Made by a program: the position numbers and the translations under genes. 64,000 nt of DNA from Dipteris shenzhenensis. Taxonomy: Eukaryota > Polypodiophyta > Polypodiopsida > Gleicheniales. The DNA is taken from NCBI GenBank assembly GCA_047967505.1, contig CM106540.1. One strand, given 5' to 3'. Below, piece after piece: positions 1 to 11,820 of this stretch (position 1 is its first letter; each line of letters starts with the position of its first letter). Under the pieces are notes generated by a model that worked only from the letters and a program-made list of their open reading frames with translations, was not told where the DNA came from and made no database searches.

Positions 1-1324
1 CTAGCTCATGTGCCCCAACTTGCAATGCCACAAAGAAGTGCTTGGCTGCTTAGTTATTGCAACAACATGATCAAATACCCCTGATACATGTAAGGGATAC
101 AATGTCCCACACTTGGCACCTCTGGTCAAAAGCATAGAGCCCTTCTGAATTTTCCAACTCTAAAAGCCAAAAGTGGTGTGAAAACTAGCATCATCTAGCT
201 GACCCACTGAAATAAGACTCTTGGTCAACTTAGGCACATGTCTCACATGTTTCAAAAAAAAATGCAGACCCATTTGCAAAAGAAAACTTTATGTCACCTA
301 CTCCCACTATGTCACATGCATAGTCATTTGCAAGATGCACACAACCTATCTTTCCACTATCATAAGTGGAGAACCATTCCCTATGGGGAGTAACATGGAA
401 TGAAGCACCAGAATCCAAAATCCAATCTTGGGAATATGCATCATCTGAAGTGGTAAGCAACTCTGCAGATAAACTAGACATGAAGAGAACGTCATTGTCA
501 CTATCATGTGTGACTGCATTGATCTCCTCAATCTTCACTTTTCCTTTGTCCTCCCTTGGACTCTCTTCCTTTTGATTTGCACCCCAATTTGCATTCTTTT
601 TCTTATCCTTTTGCTCTCTTTTCAGCTTGTAGCAATCCTTTTTCATATGGCCCTTCTTGTCACGGTGGTAACACTCAATGTTCCATGCCCTGGATTTGCT
701 ACGAAACTTCCCTGTTTCTTCGGACTTCCCCCTGAACTGTGATCTGTCCCTTTGTACATTTAAGGTTGCATCCTGCTTGTTGCCGTCCATAGACTTTTGT
801 CTAATCTCCTCGGCCAATAAGCTACCCACAACATCATCAAATTTCAGTACTCCACCAGGTGCAGAGTTACTGACAGCTGTACAGAAGGTATCCCATGAGG
901 ATGGCAATGAACATAAGAGAAATATTGCCTCAGTCTTCACATCAAAATTCATCTTCTGAGCTTGAAGCTGGCTGAAAATAATATTAAATTCAGTCAAGTG
1001 AGAAGCAATGGAGACCCCTTCCTTCATCTGTAGCTCAAACAACCTCTTCATGAGGTAAACTTTATTAGAGGCAGTTTCCTTCTCATAAGTGGCACACAGT
1101 TTCTTCCACAAATCTTCTGTAGTTTGCTCATTTACTACTGTGAAATAAACTAACTCTGCAAGATGAATCATCTGACTCATGTGCATATACTGTGCATCCA
1201 TATGAGCAAATCTGGCCCAAAAGAAAATGCCAACTACAATGGCAATCCAAAATGCCAATAAGTGCCAAATGACCCAAGCATAAACACCATCCACTAGCAT
1301 ATGCATTAATAAGATCTCATCCAA
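1..1324 (-). pseudogene. Copia-E: gag-protease and start of integrase region, decayed, runs off the left edge
   Basis: Ty1/copia polyprotein fragment read on the minus strand. The upper part (1324 to about 230) carries a UBN2-type gag. Its conserved block starts near residue 55 and includes ATYEKETASNKVYLMKRLF. A CCHC-like knuckle and a protease with the DSGA active-site motif (WILDSGASFHVTP) follow. Below about 230 the minus strand still encodes the GAG-pre-integrase segment in another frame (SLISVGQLDDASFHTTFG, then LWHCKLGHMS), so at least one frameshift separates them. The first 50 or so gag residues do not look like gag and are hydrophobic, as if replaced or scrambled. The zinc knuckle reads CYHRDKKGHMKKDC, with Arg where the second Cys should be. 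Reverse transcriptase and RNase H would lie left of the window. Non-functional copy; family assignment is firm. Confidence 0.85.
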
Positions 1325-2484
1325 GAGAGCATAGCACTATCAGTGCATCACCTGCAATGTGTCAAAGCTGTCCCTCAGCATAAAATAGCATCCATGTGCA
1401 AAGCGTCCATAAAAAGTAGCATCCCACAAGGCAATTTGGGCCTATCAGTGCATCCAATAAGGATCGCAATGCATCCAAATGGCCTATAAATCATCCACTA
1501 CAACCCAATGCACACCACAAATGAGCGCACACTGCTCAAACTGCAACCAGAGTGATTTGCATAAGGTATGCTCAAGAAATCATAGTCCCACGGTAATGAC
1601 TGCTACTAAAAATAGAACCTGAGATGCCTCAAAACATGGGCACCATTGCATAATCGGACTCAGCAAGAAAATCTGCAAATATCTCTCTTCTACCGAAACT
1701 CCAAAATCCCAACCGATGAGTGAGAAATGGGAGTCAACACTTATCCATTACCATGTGGCATAAATCTAAGCTTTCAAAACCTTAGAATGAAAAATGCATA
1801 ACAAAGAGACGAAGTCAAATACACAGAGATCTATAACTTTAAAAATACTCCACCAAATCATGCAAGAACTGATAGGTAGAGGTTTTTAGGTGTCCGAAAT
1901 GCAATGGGATAGATGGGTTTGGAAACCGTGGTCTCAATCACTGGGTCCAACACACGGGCTGAAAAACGTTTTTGGAAACAGAGCTATTTGTAAACTCCAT
2001 CAGAGTGTGAATGATGAGCAATATAGAAGTTTTAGGACCTCCTGAGTCCATCGGAACTGACAAATCTACAAATGGTTGCTCCAAACTTGAGTTCCAACAC
2101 CCAGGCAGAAAAACGTAGAAACTGACACGGTGAGTCAAAAATCCAATGAAATGATCCCAGATTCAAGAATGAAGGTGTTTCTAAGCTCCTGAGGTGAAGT
2201 GGACACCAAAAGCAAGCAATAGTTGCCTCTACAAGTCAATACAGAGTCTCTGTCATCAAACGGAACATGGAAAAGCTCAAAAAAAGACTTTTTCTTTGAA
2301 AACACTTAACAGGCTCTCAAAACCACTTTGCAAAACCAAAGTGACTTTTCCAAAGATTCCTCCAAGGTCTCTACACACTCGGATGCAAGTAAAGTCACCC
2401 ACAAAGCTTCCCATAGAGCTTCTCCTTCCTCCCACAGAGCTGCTGAGCTTCAAGCATTCATGCAGGCTCAGCTAGATCACCCAG
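1325..2484. other. Non-coding stretch between copia-E gag and its primer-binding site
   Basis: About 1.16 kb lies between the degenerate gag start and the primer-binding site at 2485. That is long for a copia leader, and I see no gag N-terminus in it in any frame. It may be an expanded untranslated leader, an insertion, or the remains of the lost gag N-terminal coding region. No recognisable gene. Confidence 0.4.
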
Positions 2485-2497
2485 GCTCTGATACTAG
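2485..2497 (-). other. Copia-E primer-binding site (initiator tRNA-Met)
   Basis: The minus strand reads CTAGTATCAGAGC, close to the usual copia primer site TGGTATCAGAGC that pairs with the 3' end of initiator tRNA-Met. It lies just inside the putative 5' LTR and gives the element's orientation. Confidence 0.65.
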
Positions 2498-2498
2498 T

Positions 2499-2670
2499 TG
2501 AGAGTGCTCTCAACAGAAGTAAGAACGGAAGAAGGAGAGAGAGAAATAGAGAGCCACACAAGTTTTGGTGGGTGCAGCACCACCCTAATCTTCTTTTTCA
2601 TTCATTTATATATGTGCTTGAGTATTATACATAACCGAGGTAACGACACATTGACCTTTAACCCCCACAG
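2499..2670 (-). repeat. Putative 5' LTR of copia-E (outer edge uncertain)
   Basis: The sequence abutting the primer-binding site starts with TGAGAGTGCTCTCA, a perfect short inverted repeat with the expected TG terminus. It continues through purine-rich DNA to around CCCCCACA near 2670, or to TGTAGCA near 2692. The partner LTR is outside the window, so the outer boundary cannot be fixed. Confidence 0.45.
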
Positions 2671-2699
2671 CTCTCTCTCTTTGACGGCTGTAGCATTGT

Positions 2700-4530
2700 T
2701 TGTTGGTGAAGATCAAACAATTTACCATAAGCAATGTTTCTTTCTTTCATTTGATGACCAAGGGCTTTGCACTGAGCATGCTGATCTAGCCAATTTTGTT
2801 CTTATTCCTTGGTATAGGATAGTGTGGATTGCAACAATTCTACTTGTAATCTCAATCCTTTAATTTATGTTTCTTTATTCGCAATAGAATCTCTTAACCC
2901 TTTGATCGCCTCTTTGCTATTCCATGTGTGAGGATGCATAGTTTGTTGCAAGGTCAATCTTTCCTCCTAATCCTACACAAGATTTTGTGGCTTTAACTTC
3001 AAGCTTCTTCCTTGTATCCTACACTATGTTCAATGCAACTTGCATTATTTGAAAGTCACTGAGAGGTTCATGCATTTCCTTTTGTTTCAAAGAATTAGAT
3101 TGTAGAGCTTTCTCTAGCTAACAATTGAGGTCATGAAGGTCCTTGTGGTGATTATCCTAAGTTTCCTTCAGATGATGCATCAATGTAGCATTTTCTTATG
3201 AGAAACATAGATTTGAATGTTTGGAGTATAGAGCTTGGACAAATGCTTTCACTTATCTTGTGGTGATGACATGATGATACTATTGAAATCTGACATAAAT
3301 CTCATCATATTCAGCTACGCAACTTTTTCACTCTTGTGCTCCTCATAGTATGTTGTCTACTATCTCAATTTGTTATGTTGAGAAAAGCATCACTATTTTG
3401 CTTAAAGCTTAGCTAAATGCTCATATTATATTCAAGCTAATTGCATCATTGTGTATAGGTTCTAAAGTCCATACCTTTTAGTACGGATGGGTTAGAGCTA
3501 TGTGTTCTTGCACTAATACCACTCTATTTGATCTAGCTGTTTCCTTTAACTTCATTTATGTATTGATTTACTCCTATCATGCTAGTTCCTTTAATGTGAT
3601 GGTTGCAAGTAACGTGTTGATTGCAAGTAATGTGCAACTCCTGCAGTAGTTAAAAGACCAGATAGGAGACTAGCTAGAGAGCAAAATGGATGGTGCAGTA
3701 GGTGCTTGTAAGGAGCAACCCATGGACCATATTTAGGACATGGAACTTCCTTAGAGAAATGCAGGGAGGCTATAGGAATTGGCTCAATAGGTTTGGGACA
3801 AGTACAGTTGGGAAGGGGTGGGAATGGGTAGCTCCCTTGCCCTTATGTAGGGCCTAGATTGGGGTTGGTTGGTTGACCAAGTCGGTCGGCTAGCACACAC
3901 ACTCATATAGGGCCCCCATTGACCCATGCATAGGGTTATGGGTGGGTTTACAGGGTTGGCCACTAGGGTTCACTAGATCTTTAAGCTCCCAAACGAGGAG
4001 AGTAAGGGAGGGAGAGTGAGGGCATTTGACCATAGAAAAGACAAAGAAAAGAAACATGTATCTAGAGGCATCACAATGGCTCTGCCAGAGGTGGAGCTGA
4101 AAGCTAGGAGAGTTGGCAACGCACTCAACAAGGATTTGTCCTAGAAGAGGAAGATTTGGAGCAATACAATGTGGTAAGTTGTTCCCAGGAAGTAAGTGCC
4201 TATGCGGCAAGGCAGTCGGTGGAGTGTGTGGGCAAGAAAGCAACCTGCAACAACATGGCCTAGACGTGGTGCAATTAGGGAAGGCCTATAGCCTTAGAGT
4301 AGGGAATCTACTAGACCAGGTGGTATAGTAGGCTATGGGCCTAGATGAGGGGTTGCAAATAGGGCAGCACCCGACCCTTACATAGGGCCTACAAGTTGTT
4401 CGGATGGCCAACAGAGTTGTAGGCCAAAAAGGGAAGCCTATAGCCCCATGTATGGGGAGGCACTGGGGTCAGTTGGGGACAGAGCCTGAGTCGGCAGGCC
4501 AAGAGGAAGGTCAGGCCAGTCAGTTTTGGG
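2700..4530. other. Stretch without a recognisable gene
   Basis: AT-rich to about 3640, then increasingly G-rich on the plus strand (many AGGGCCTA and TAGGGCC-like words). Open frames here are short and do not resemble proteins. A local duplication of GCAAGTAA.GTG words occurs near 3605-3635. From about 3840 the sequence resembles the LTR-like DNA that follows, so this is probably retrotransposon debris. Confidence 0.5.
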
Positions 4531-4531
4531 G

Positions 4532-4545
4532 GCCTATAAAAAGGG
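4532..4545 (+). promoter_or_regulatory. TATA box in LTR-like DNA, first copy
   Basis: GGCCTATAAAAAGGGC is a well-formed TATA element inside DNA that looks like an LTR promoter. A second copy with the same context occurs about 790 bp downstream at 5324, so the two are probably repeated LTR promoters. No associated gene was found. Confidence 0.4.
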
Positions 4546-4713
4546 CTCCTTGGTAGGTCATTTTGCATCCATCAAGCCTGCAAATCAAGGAGCAGAAGGG
4601 CAGCACCAGTAGCCCCACCATTGGGCCTACATCTAGGATGCAAGGCAAGAGCAAGTGTTGCTATAAGCTAAGCTCACAAAGGGCTGAAGCTTGGTTGTCT
4701 TCTAGGGTGCAAG

Positions 4714-5400
4714 TGTTGGAAAGTTCACCTCCCCATCTGTAAACCTCCAAATGAGGAGAGCATGGGGCTACCACATGGGTTGCCATGTGGGCAGCACACA
4801 TACAAAACATAGGTTGCCATGTGGTGAGCACATAGGTTGCCATGTGGGCAGCACAAGCCATGGAACCTAGGGCCTGGCAGAAGCAACAAATGGCACAAGG
4901 ATAGGTGCCTACATGGTGGGCCAGGAGGCAGGGAGTGTGGGAAGGTGTGTGCCTTGCAACAAGGTGGTGGGACAGTTGTACCTCTGATATGGCTACATGA
5001 CAACAAGTGACAGGGTAGCACAAGAGCCTGGAGAGGCGCAAAAGGTGGCGAAACGGGCCTGCAACATGTAGAGGTTATGGCAAGGCAAAAAGCACTTGCA
5101 TAGGGCAAGATTTGGGCCTGTATTTAGGCCTTAGAGGCAGCCAACCACACTGACTACAAGTCAACTAGTTAGGGCTATAGGTTGCCACATAGGTGAGGGC
5201 CTTTGGCCCTCTTTTGAAGGTGCCAGGGGGCTGGTTTTGGGATAGACCTAGTTAGTTGGAGGGGCTACAAAAGTTGGCCATTTAGCCCTTATCCAATGAG
5301 TCAGTTTGAAGGGGCCTTGGGCCCTATAAAAGGAGAGGCCCCGGGCCTCATTTTGGTATCCAATACACCAATAGTTTTGTGAGAAGTAGGAGCAATAGTG
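4714..5400 (+). repeat. LTR-like repeat, plus orientation, starting TGTTGGAAAG
   Basis: Begins TGTTGGAAAGTTCACCTCCC at 4714. The reverse complement of this terminus, with few differences, ends another repeat at 8232. Both carry the downstream words CCCCATCTGTAA and ATGAGGAGAGC and then repeated CCATGTGGGCAGCACA-type words. TG...CA termini and an internal TATA box at 5324 suggest a long terminal repeat of an unidentified LTR retrotransposon. The downstream end is unclear. Flanking target-site duplications were not found. Confidence 0.45.
5324..5335 (+). promoter_or_regulatory. TATA box in LTR-like DNA, second copy
   Basis: GGCCCTATAAAAGGAG lies 40-80 bp upstream of a plausible transcription-start region in the LTR-like repeat beginning at 4714. 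It matches the context of the TATA box at 4532. This looks like a retroelement promoter rather than a gene promoter. Confidence 0.4.
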
Positions 5401-6640
5401 CACACATCTAGAGGTGAGGCTATAGAACCAAAGGTGACAATCAAATGGTGTAGGATTTTACGTTTAGTGAATGGTTGTTTTCCTTGGCATCTGCTATTTC
5501 TTATTCTTTTCTTTTTAATATGTGTTTTGCATATAAGTTTTTATGCTTTTTTGGTTTTTTCTCTAATGTATCCTATGAACTAATTTCCCCCCTTCATATT
5601 CCATATTGCTATAGTTTTGGTGGAAACATGGACATAGGCACCAAGTTTTACAGATGTACTCACATGTTTGCACATGCACAAATATGAACACATATTCTTT
5701 AACATGGACACATGCACCTAAGGCATACTCATGTTCTTGCACATGCACAATTTTGTACTAACAATCCTTTGTTCTTTGGTTTTTCATCTTGAAGATATGT
5801 AAGACCTTCTTATCTCCTTAAATTGCTTGTGGATGCATGTTTCTTTATGCAATAGAGTCTAGATCCCTAGAGGTCAATGAGCGGGGGAAGTGATGCCCCC
5901 CCACATTCACAGGAGCGGGTGGAAGTGATGCCTGCCTGCTAGCCTGGCATATGGGAGTCTTTCCTAGGGTTGAGACATTTCTTTTTTTGGATTGCATGTG
6001 GTGCTTGTATTTGCAAAATTACTGACAAGATGGCTATCCAAAAGTGTAAACTTGGCTACAATGACCATCACTTGTAAGAATGTGATCATGATGTTGGTTG
6101 TAGTGTAGCAATGTGTAGTTTTCAAGGTCTGCTACATGGGGTAGTAGAAGGAAAACTATGTGGGCTACAGCATGTACAAGATCTGCCACACAAGGTCTAG
6201 TCAATCTTCAAACAATAGAAGCACATTTGATCAAAAGGATCAGCCTTGATTGGCTATGGATAAAGGCCAACACATGTGGTGTCAAGGTTGAGGCTAGAGA
6301 GACCTAGCAAATGCTCAGATGGGATGTTAGCTAGGGCAATATACATGCCCAAACAAATCAATGCAATCGAATTTTGATAGTAGTATTTGTAAGGTAGTAC
6401 CACAAAGGACCTTTAATTCTTTGTATTTACCATGCTAGGTAAATTGAGAAGTACTAGCTCTAGAATCCTCTTCTAAGTGAGCTCAAAAATTGATTCAATC
6501 TAATTCACTTAATTCTCATTCAAGGTTTGAGTAGGCAATATTTGACATCCTGTTGTGAATATTCTGATTTCAATTCATCTCATAATCATAATGGTGTTGT
6601 AATCTTTCAATGTCTTGCCCCCTTGCGCTCATGTGCATAG
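5400..6640. other. Stretch without a recognisable gene
   Basis: A T-rich segment, a cluster of ACATG/CACATGCA words around 5625-5750, and unremarkable DNA after that. Only short open frames with no recognisable product. Possibly the internal region of the LTR element whose termini lie at 4714 and 8232. Confidence 0.5.
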
Positions 6641-8232
6641 CCCAATGTGAGGCATCAGAGTGTCCAAGTCATTGTTCTTCCCCCCTGGTCACCCCATCTC
6701 CAAGCTTGGTTGGCTAGCTCCAACCAGCCCCACAAACCTTGGTCAATGGCTGACACAAGTGTTGTTGCTCCCTTCCATGGTTGCATAGCCTATAGGCTTT
6801 GTTGCACATTGTCCATCTGCTCACATATGCACATCCATAGTGCCTCTATTTGTGGAATCCCCACCATGTCTAATTCTCCTTACTGACCTCCTACGAGGCT
6901 AGATCTAGGACTTGTCTCTGCCATCTGCTCCTTCCATAGGTTCTGTCCATTGTAGCAATGCTAAACCACATAGCATCTTCCCTATATAAGGCATGGTTGG
7001 CTTCCTCCAAGCAAGCTAACCAACCTCTCTCCTGGGCTAATCTGCCCTGTCTATTATGCCTCTGCCACTACTCTTTTGTAGGCCCATAGCCTGCCCTTTG
7101 AGGTGCCTTTTGGCCTGCCATGCAACTCCTCTATCAGCCCATTGGCCCTGTCTTGATAGCTCCCCACATGGTAGCTTGTGTGCTACCCATGTGGTAGCCT
7201 CTATCTTTTGCTATGTGCTACCCATGTGGCAGCCCCTTTGGCTATCTTGTCCCTGTGAGGTGTTGCCCATGTGGTAGTCCCCTCTCACCTTTTCCCTTGG
7301 GCATATGCTAAACCACACAGCATCTGCCCTATATAAGGCATGGTTGGCTGCCTCCATGTAGCCCACCAGCCTCTCTCCTGGCCTGCTGGTCTGCCCCATC
7401 TGTTGTGCCTCTACCACTACTCTTTTGTAGGCCCATAGCATGCCCTTTGCAAGTGCCTTTTGGCCTGCCATGCTACTCCTTTCTCAACCCATTGGCCCTG
7501 TCTTGATAGTTGCCCACATGGCCGCTTGTGTGCTACCCATGTGGCAACCTCTGCCTTTTGTTGTGTGCTGCCCATGTGGTAGCCCCTTTGGCTGGTCCTT
7601 TGCAGGTGCCTTTTGGTTTGCCATGCTACTCCTCTTTCAGCCCATTGGCCCTGTCTTGATAGCTGCCCACATGGCAGCTTTTGTGCTACCCATGTGGCAG
7701 ACTTTGCCTTTTGTTGTGCATTGCCCATGTGGCAGCCCCTTTGGCTATCTTGTCCCTGTGAGGTGTTGCTCGTGTGGCAGCCCCCTCTCACCTTTTCTCT
7801 TGGACATATGCTAAACCACATAGTATCTACCCTATATAAGGCATGGTTGGCTACCTCCAAGCAGCCCAACCAGCCTCTCTCCTGGCCACTGGTCTGCCCC
7901 ATATGTTACACCTCTGCCACTACTCTTTTGCAGGCCCATAGTGTGCCCTTTGCAGCAAGTATCTTTTGGCCTACCATGCTACTCCTTTGTCAGCCCATTG
8001 GCCTTGTCTTGATAGCTACCACATGGCAACTTATGTGCTGCTCATGTGAAAGCCTCTGCCTTTTGCTATGTGCTGCCCATGTGGTAGCCCCTTTGGCTAT
8101 CCTGTCCCTATGAAGTGCTGCCCATGTGGTAGCCCCCTCTCACCTTTTCTCTTGGGCACATGCACTTAGGTCTCCCTCCCCCACGCTCTCCTCATATGGG
8201 GGCTTACAGATGGGGAGGTGACCTTTCTAACA
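6640..8232 (-). repeat. Imperfect tandem repeat, plus inverted LTR-like terminus at 8232
   Basis: Repeated anchor phrases show large imperfect tandem units. CTAAACCACA occurs near 6961, 7308 and 7811, and CTTTTG.AGGCCCATAG near 7073, 7430 and 7927. Spacing is about 350 bp, rising to about 500 bp where an extra 150-bp sub-unit is duplicated near 7606. Each unit contains CTATATAAGGCATGGTTGG and several CCCATGTGG words. The block ends at 8232 in the reverse complement of the terminus seen at 4714. The longer open frames here (up to about 160 codons) shift between units and encode repetitive, unrecognisable peptides, so I do not call them genes. Confidence 0.65.
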
Positions 8233-8365
8233 TCCACCATCTAAGTTGATTGGTAGGTGGAAATTCATGCCACACATCGTGTTTGTTTGGCCAAATTTTG
8301 GTTTTAGACAATTAGAGAGACTTAAGATCATTGAAGATCATAGTCTAGTGTGAACAACTATGCCA

Positions 8366-8402
8366 TTGCGTGTGTGCATGCACGCGCATGCACACATACA
8401 CA
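8366..8402. repeat. Alternating purine-pyrimidine tract
   Basis: About 37 bp of nearly strict purine-pyrimidine alternation (GTGTGTGCATGCACGCGCAT, then CACACATACACA) with a central self-complementary GCATGC. Such tracts can adopt Z-form DNA; whether this one does is not shown here. Confidence 0.6.
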
Positions 8403-8474
8403 TAGCATAATACTCATGCTAGTGACTTTTGTCCAACTCTACTACATTAGTCATAGTCTATTGGTTTGATCTTT

Positions 8475-10731
8475 ATGGCTCCAACAAAGAAGAAGAGCAG
8501 TCCACTAGCTATCAAAAGAAGCTTGGAACATTTTTTCCATGCTAAGAATGCCAAAAGAAGCTTGGAAAAAAATTTCCATGCTAAGAACGCCGAGGGTGCT
8601 ACCTTAGAGGGTGCAAGCCCATCAACAACAAGCTTCACTGACACTAATATCATGATCCACTCTTTACAATCAACTTCAACTACTCCATCATCATCATGAT
8701 CTTCTCATCAACTTGAAGATGGAGCAAATGATGTATTACAATCCATTCCAATAAGCTCTTCCTCATCTTCTCAAGCAAATTCAATAGAGGAAGGAAAGAA
8801 AGTCATTGCAAAAGAAAGTAAGAGGAGGAGAGGTCAGTGGGATATTGGAAGGGAATTCCAAGCTGATTGGGTGTCAAAATTTCCTATCATGTAGCCTTTG
8901 CAATCTAAAAGTGATGAGCCACTAAAGTTTGCTACATGTATAGATTGTAGTTGGAAGTTGGGTTGAAAGATCAACTTGCAATTGAAGCTTGATACAATAG
9001 AGAAACATTTAGGAAAGGTGTATGAGAAAGAGTTGGTTGATGGAAATATGAAAACTCTTGCTCGATGCAAATCCAAAGATGAATGCCGGCATGTACAAAA
9101 CATGGCTCAATATGAAGCTCATTTACTTTAGCTAGAAGAGGATAAGAAGGCTGGAGCAGCTATTTAATGCTTATATGACAAAAAGTATGTGAAGGATTGC
9201 CAATCAACACTTGCACAATTTTCTATTGTATTACACATACTCTCCATAGGAAAGCCCATGTCAAATTATCCAAAGTGGCAAAAGCCTTTGAACTTCATTG
9301 GACTTCAAGTTCCACATTTTCTGACACATTATTAGAATGAGCCTTGTGGTTGGGAATTTGCTAAGTTCATGGCACAGATAGTTAAGGGAAGGTTACAAGA
9401 GAAGCTAGCAAATGCCACATTTATTGCTATCTCACTTGATGAAGTGACCACTCATGATAATAGTTTATGGGCATGCATTAATGCATATTTTGTGGAGGGA
9501 AATGTGAGACAAATGTGCTATGTGATATCTTCAAGCTACAAAGTAGTGCAAATTCAAATACTTTAGTGAGGTTGGTTTGTGATGCCATGACAATAGCTGG
9601 CGGGATGAGCTTGAAAGATTTGTCTCAGAAAGTTGTTTGTGTGGGTGTTGATGGCTGCTCAATAATGCATGGGCACTGAGATGGACTTTGTGTTCAATTG
9701 AAGAATAGTTATGCTCCATACATGGTGGGAATACATTGCATGGCTCATCGCACAAACTTGGCTTATAAGATTCTCAAAACATTTGATTGTGTACAAAAGG
9801 TAGAGGATTTGGTGCACAAAGCATATGCTTTTTTCTCAAGGAGTCCTAAACGACTCAATGAGTTTAAGGTGTTTGCAGATGGGATCAGCCAAGGTAAGAA
9901 GCTCATGAAGCAGGTTGATACAAGGTGGATTTCACTCATGGGCCCGGTGCAGCACTTGTATGAAGAATACAAATCGGTCATTAAAGGACTTGATAGATGT
10001 CAAAAAGTCAAACAAGCAGCCTTTCTGCAGCTCATTAGTTTTGTAAAGAAAGAGCTTGTTTCTATCTATACCACTTTAACATATGAAATTCAACAAAGAT
10101 TTCCTAAAGACGAACTTCTAGAATCTTTTGCTATTGTCCACCCTTTGTATTGGAACAATGCAAGAGAGAAAAAAACGTTGTTGCTTGACTTCAAGAACAA
10201 GGTGCAAGTCATTTCAAATGAGTTTGGAAAAGGCATGGAGTTGCATGGTGATAGATTGAATGCACTACTTGATTCCAAAGAGCTGATAAATCAGTCATGC
10301 ATATTTGGGCAAACTATGTGGGAGCAATATAGTAAGATAGAGCACCTATGAGGCATCTGTCTGTCAAAGCTCAAAGCCATGACTAGATTGTGGAAAAAAT
10401 TAGATTCAGGTCTATATTTGAAAGAGAGGATATCAGAATACTTTAAGCTTGTTGATCTATGCCAAACCATGATACTTGGATCAGTTGAAGATGAACGAGT
10501 GTTTTTAGTAGCTTGACCTTCATTAAAAATTGCCTACGAAATAGGCTTGACAAAAATCTGGACACATGTATGAGGTTGTACACTGCGAAGCCTAATCTGG
10601 AGACTTTTCCATTTGAGGAGGCCTATGCTTTGTGGGACTCAGATTGCCATAGAAGGGGTGGAAAAATTACATCCTTGGATGATGGAAGACCATCAGATGA
10701 TGTGGAAATTTTCCAAATTTATGAGACTTAA
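8475..10731 (+). pseudogene. hAT-superfamily transposase relic (KIAA1586/ZMYM-like type)
   Basis: Homology runs across several broken frames. It opens with MAPTKKKSSPLAIKRSLEHF and a BED-like cysteine motif (FATCIDCSWKLG). Next comes KDCQSTLAQFSIVLHILS, then the catalytic-core block with ISLDEVTTHDNSLWACINAY and CVGVDGCSIMHGH. After it come GIHCMAHRTNLAYKILKTF and QVDTRWISLMGPVQHLYEEY, and finally a hAT C-terminal dimerisation remnant (FIKNCLRNRLDKNLDT). Stops interrupt it near 8698, 8894, 8965, 9130, 9166, 9333, 9565 and 9679, and again at 10351 and near 10515. The longest intact piece is 9698-10351. Order and motifs fit the animal/plant hAT clade often annotated as E3 SUMO-protein ligase KIAA1586-like. 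It is an old, inactive copy; terminal inverted repeats were not identified. Confidence 0.8.
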
Positions 10732-11785
10732 ATATGGCAAGTTGTTTTATGCTTCTTTCTTGCCTTCCTTTTATGCAGGCGCTTAGTTCATTTTTTATTT
10801 TGTTTGCAGATGGTATCTTTTTTGGTATGCAATACGTCTTTTTCTTGGTCCGAGGTGTATATTTTTAAGGTATTTACTTCTTCAACTCTTTTATGGTATA
10901 AAGTTTTAAAAATTTATTTATTCTGAATGGTACTAATCTAACTAATATCGAAAATCTTATTTGATATGCATGATCTCTATAGCTTATCTCAAGCACTCTT
11001 TTTGGTTAAGAAATGATGAAATCAATTTCTAAAGAATTAATGGCTTCTCTACAAACAACAAACATTGTCCATAATATTGAGGACTATTTTTGGTCATGTA
11101 TGCTTCGATTGGTGCATGTATGTTTTTTGGTAATTGTGATGGATTATTTACAGACTCAAGAGTCACTCACACTAAGGGATTATTTTATTTCTAGCCTAAA
11201 ACAAAGGTGAGTGAAGAAATTAAATGTTGAGAAGAGACTCCATGTTGTTTCACTCTTTGGCTATAGGCATGGAGCTTGTATCATTATTATTCTTTTTGTG
11301 CAGTGGTTGAGATAAAGCCAAAGAGATGCTTATGCCTTTTATGGAAAGGCTTGTTTCTTTTCTAATACTATCCTGCAAAAGTTATAACTATATTGATCAG
11401 CTTCTTTGAAATTCTCATAAAGAGTTATTAGTCTTATAGTAGAAACTATCTAGTTATGCAATCAACAGGTGGTCACCTAATGGTGGCTTTGTTTTTTCTA
11501 GGGTTTTGCATCAAGGGGAAAATAAAACTGAAATTGCATTTTATATGGTCAGCAAGTTTCTCACAAGAAGAAAGAGAAGTAGATACTTCATTTGATTTTT
11601 TGTGTAGTGTTACATCTTTTGTGTGAGAGAACCCTGCATTGAGGTTACTCATAATGTTTGTAAAATAGCATATATGTCCAATGGCTTTAATATCTAGTTT
11701 AAGTATTCAAAGGTTGCATATTATTGTTTGCTTGCTTGTTCTTCATAGATTTAATGGGATTTCTTTCAATTCCCTAGGTTTTCTT

Positions 11786-11788
<3 letters not shown>

Positions 11789-11817
<29 letters not shown>
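11789..11817. repeat. (CT)n microsatellite
   Basis: An uninterrupted CT dinucleotide run of about 14 units in AT-rich intergenic DNA. Confidence 0.9.

Positions 11818-11820
<3 letters not shown>

Noticed and set aside
2498-2863. 121-codon plus-strand frame over the copia-E LTR
   Set aside because: Runs through LTR sequence antisense to the element; no recognisable protein.
7211-8113. Overlapping frames of 120-166 codons on both strands
   Set aside because: They follow the tandem repeat unit, occur in opposite strands of the same repeat, and resemble no protein.
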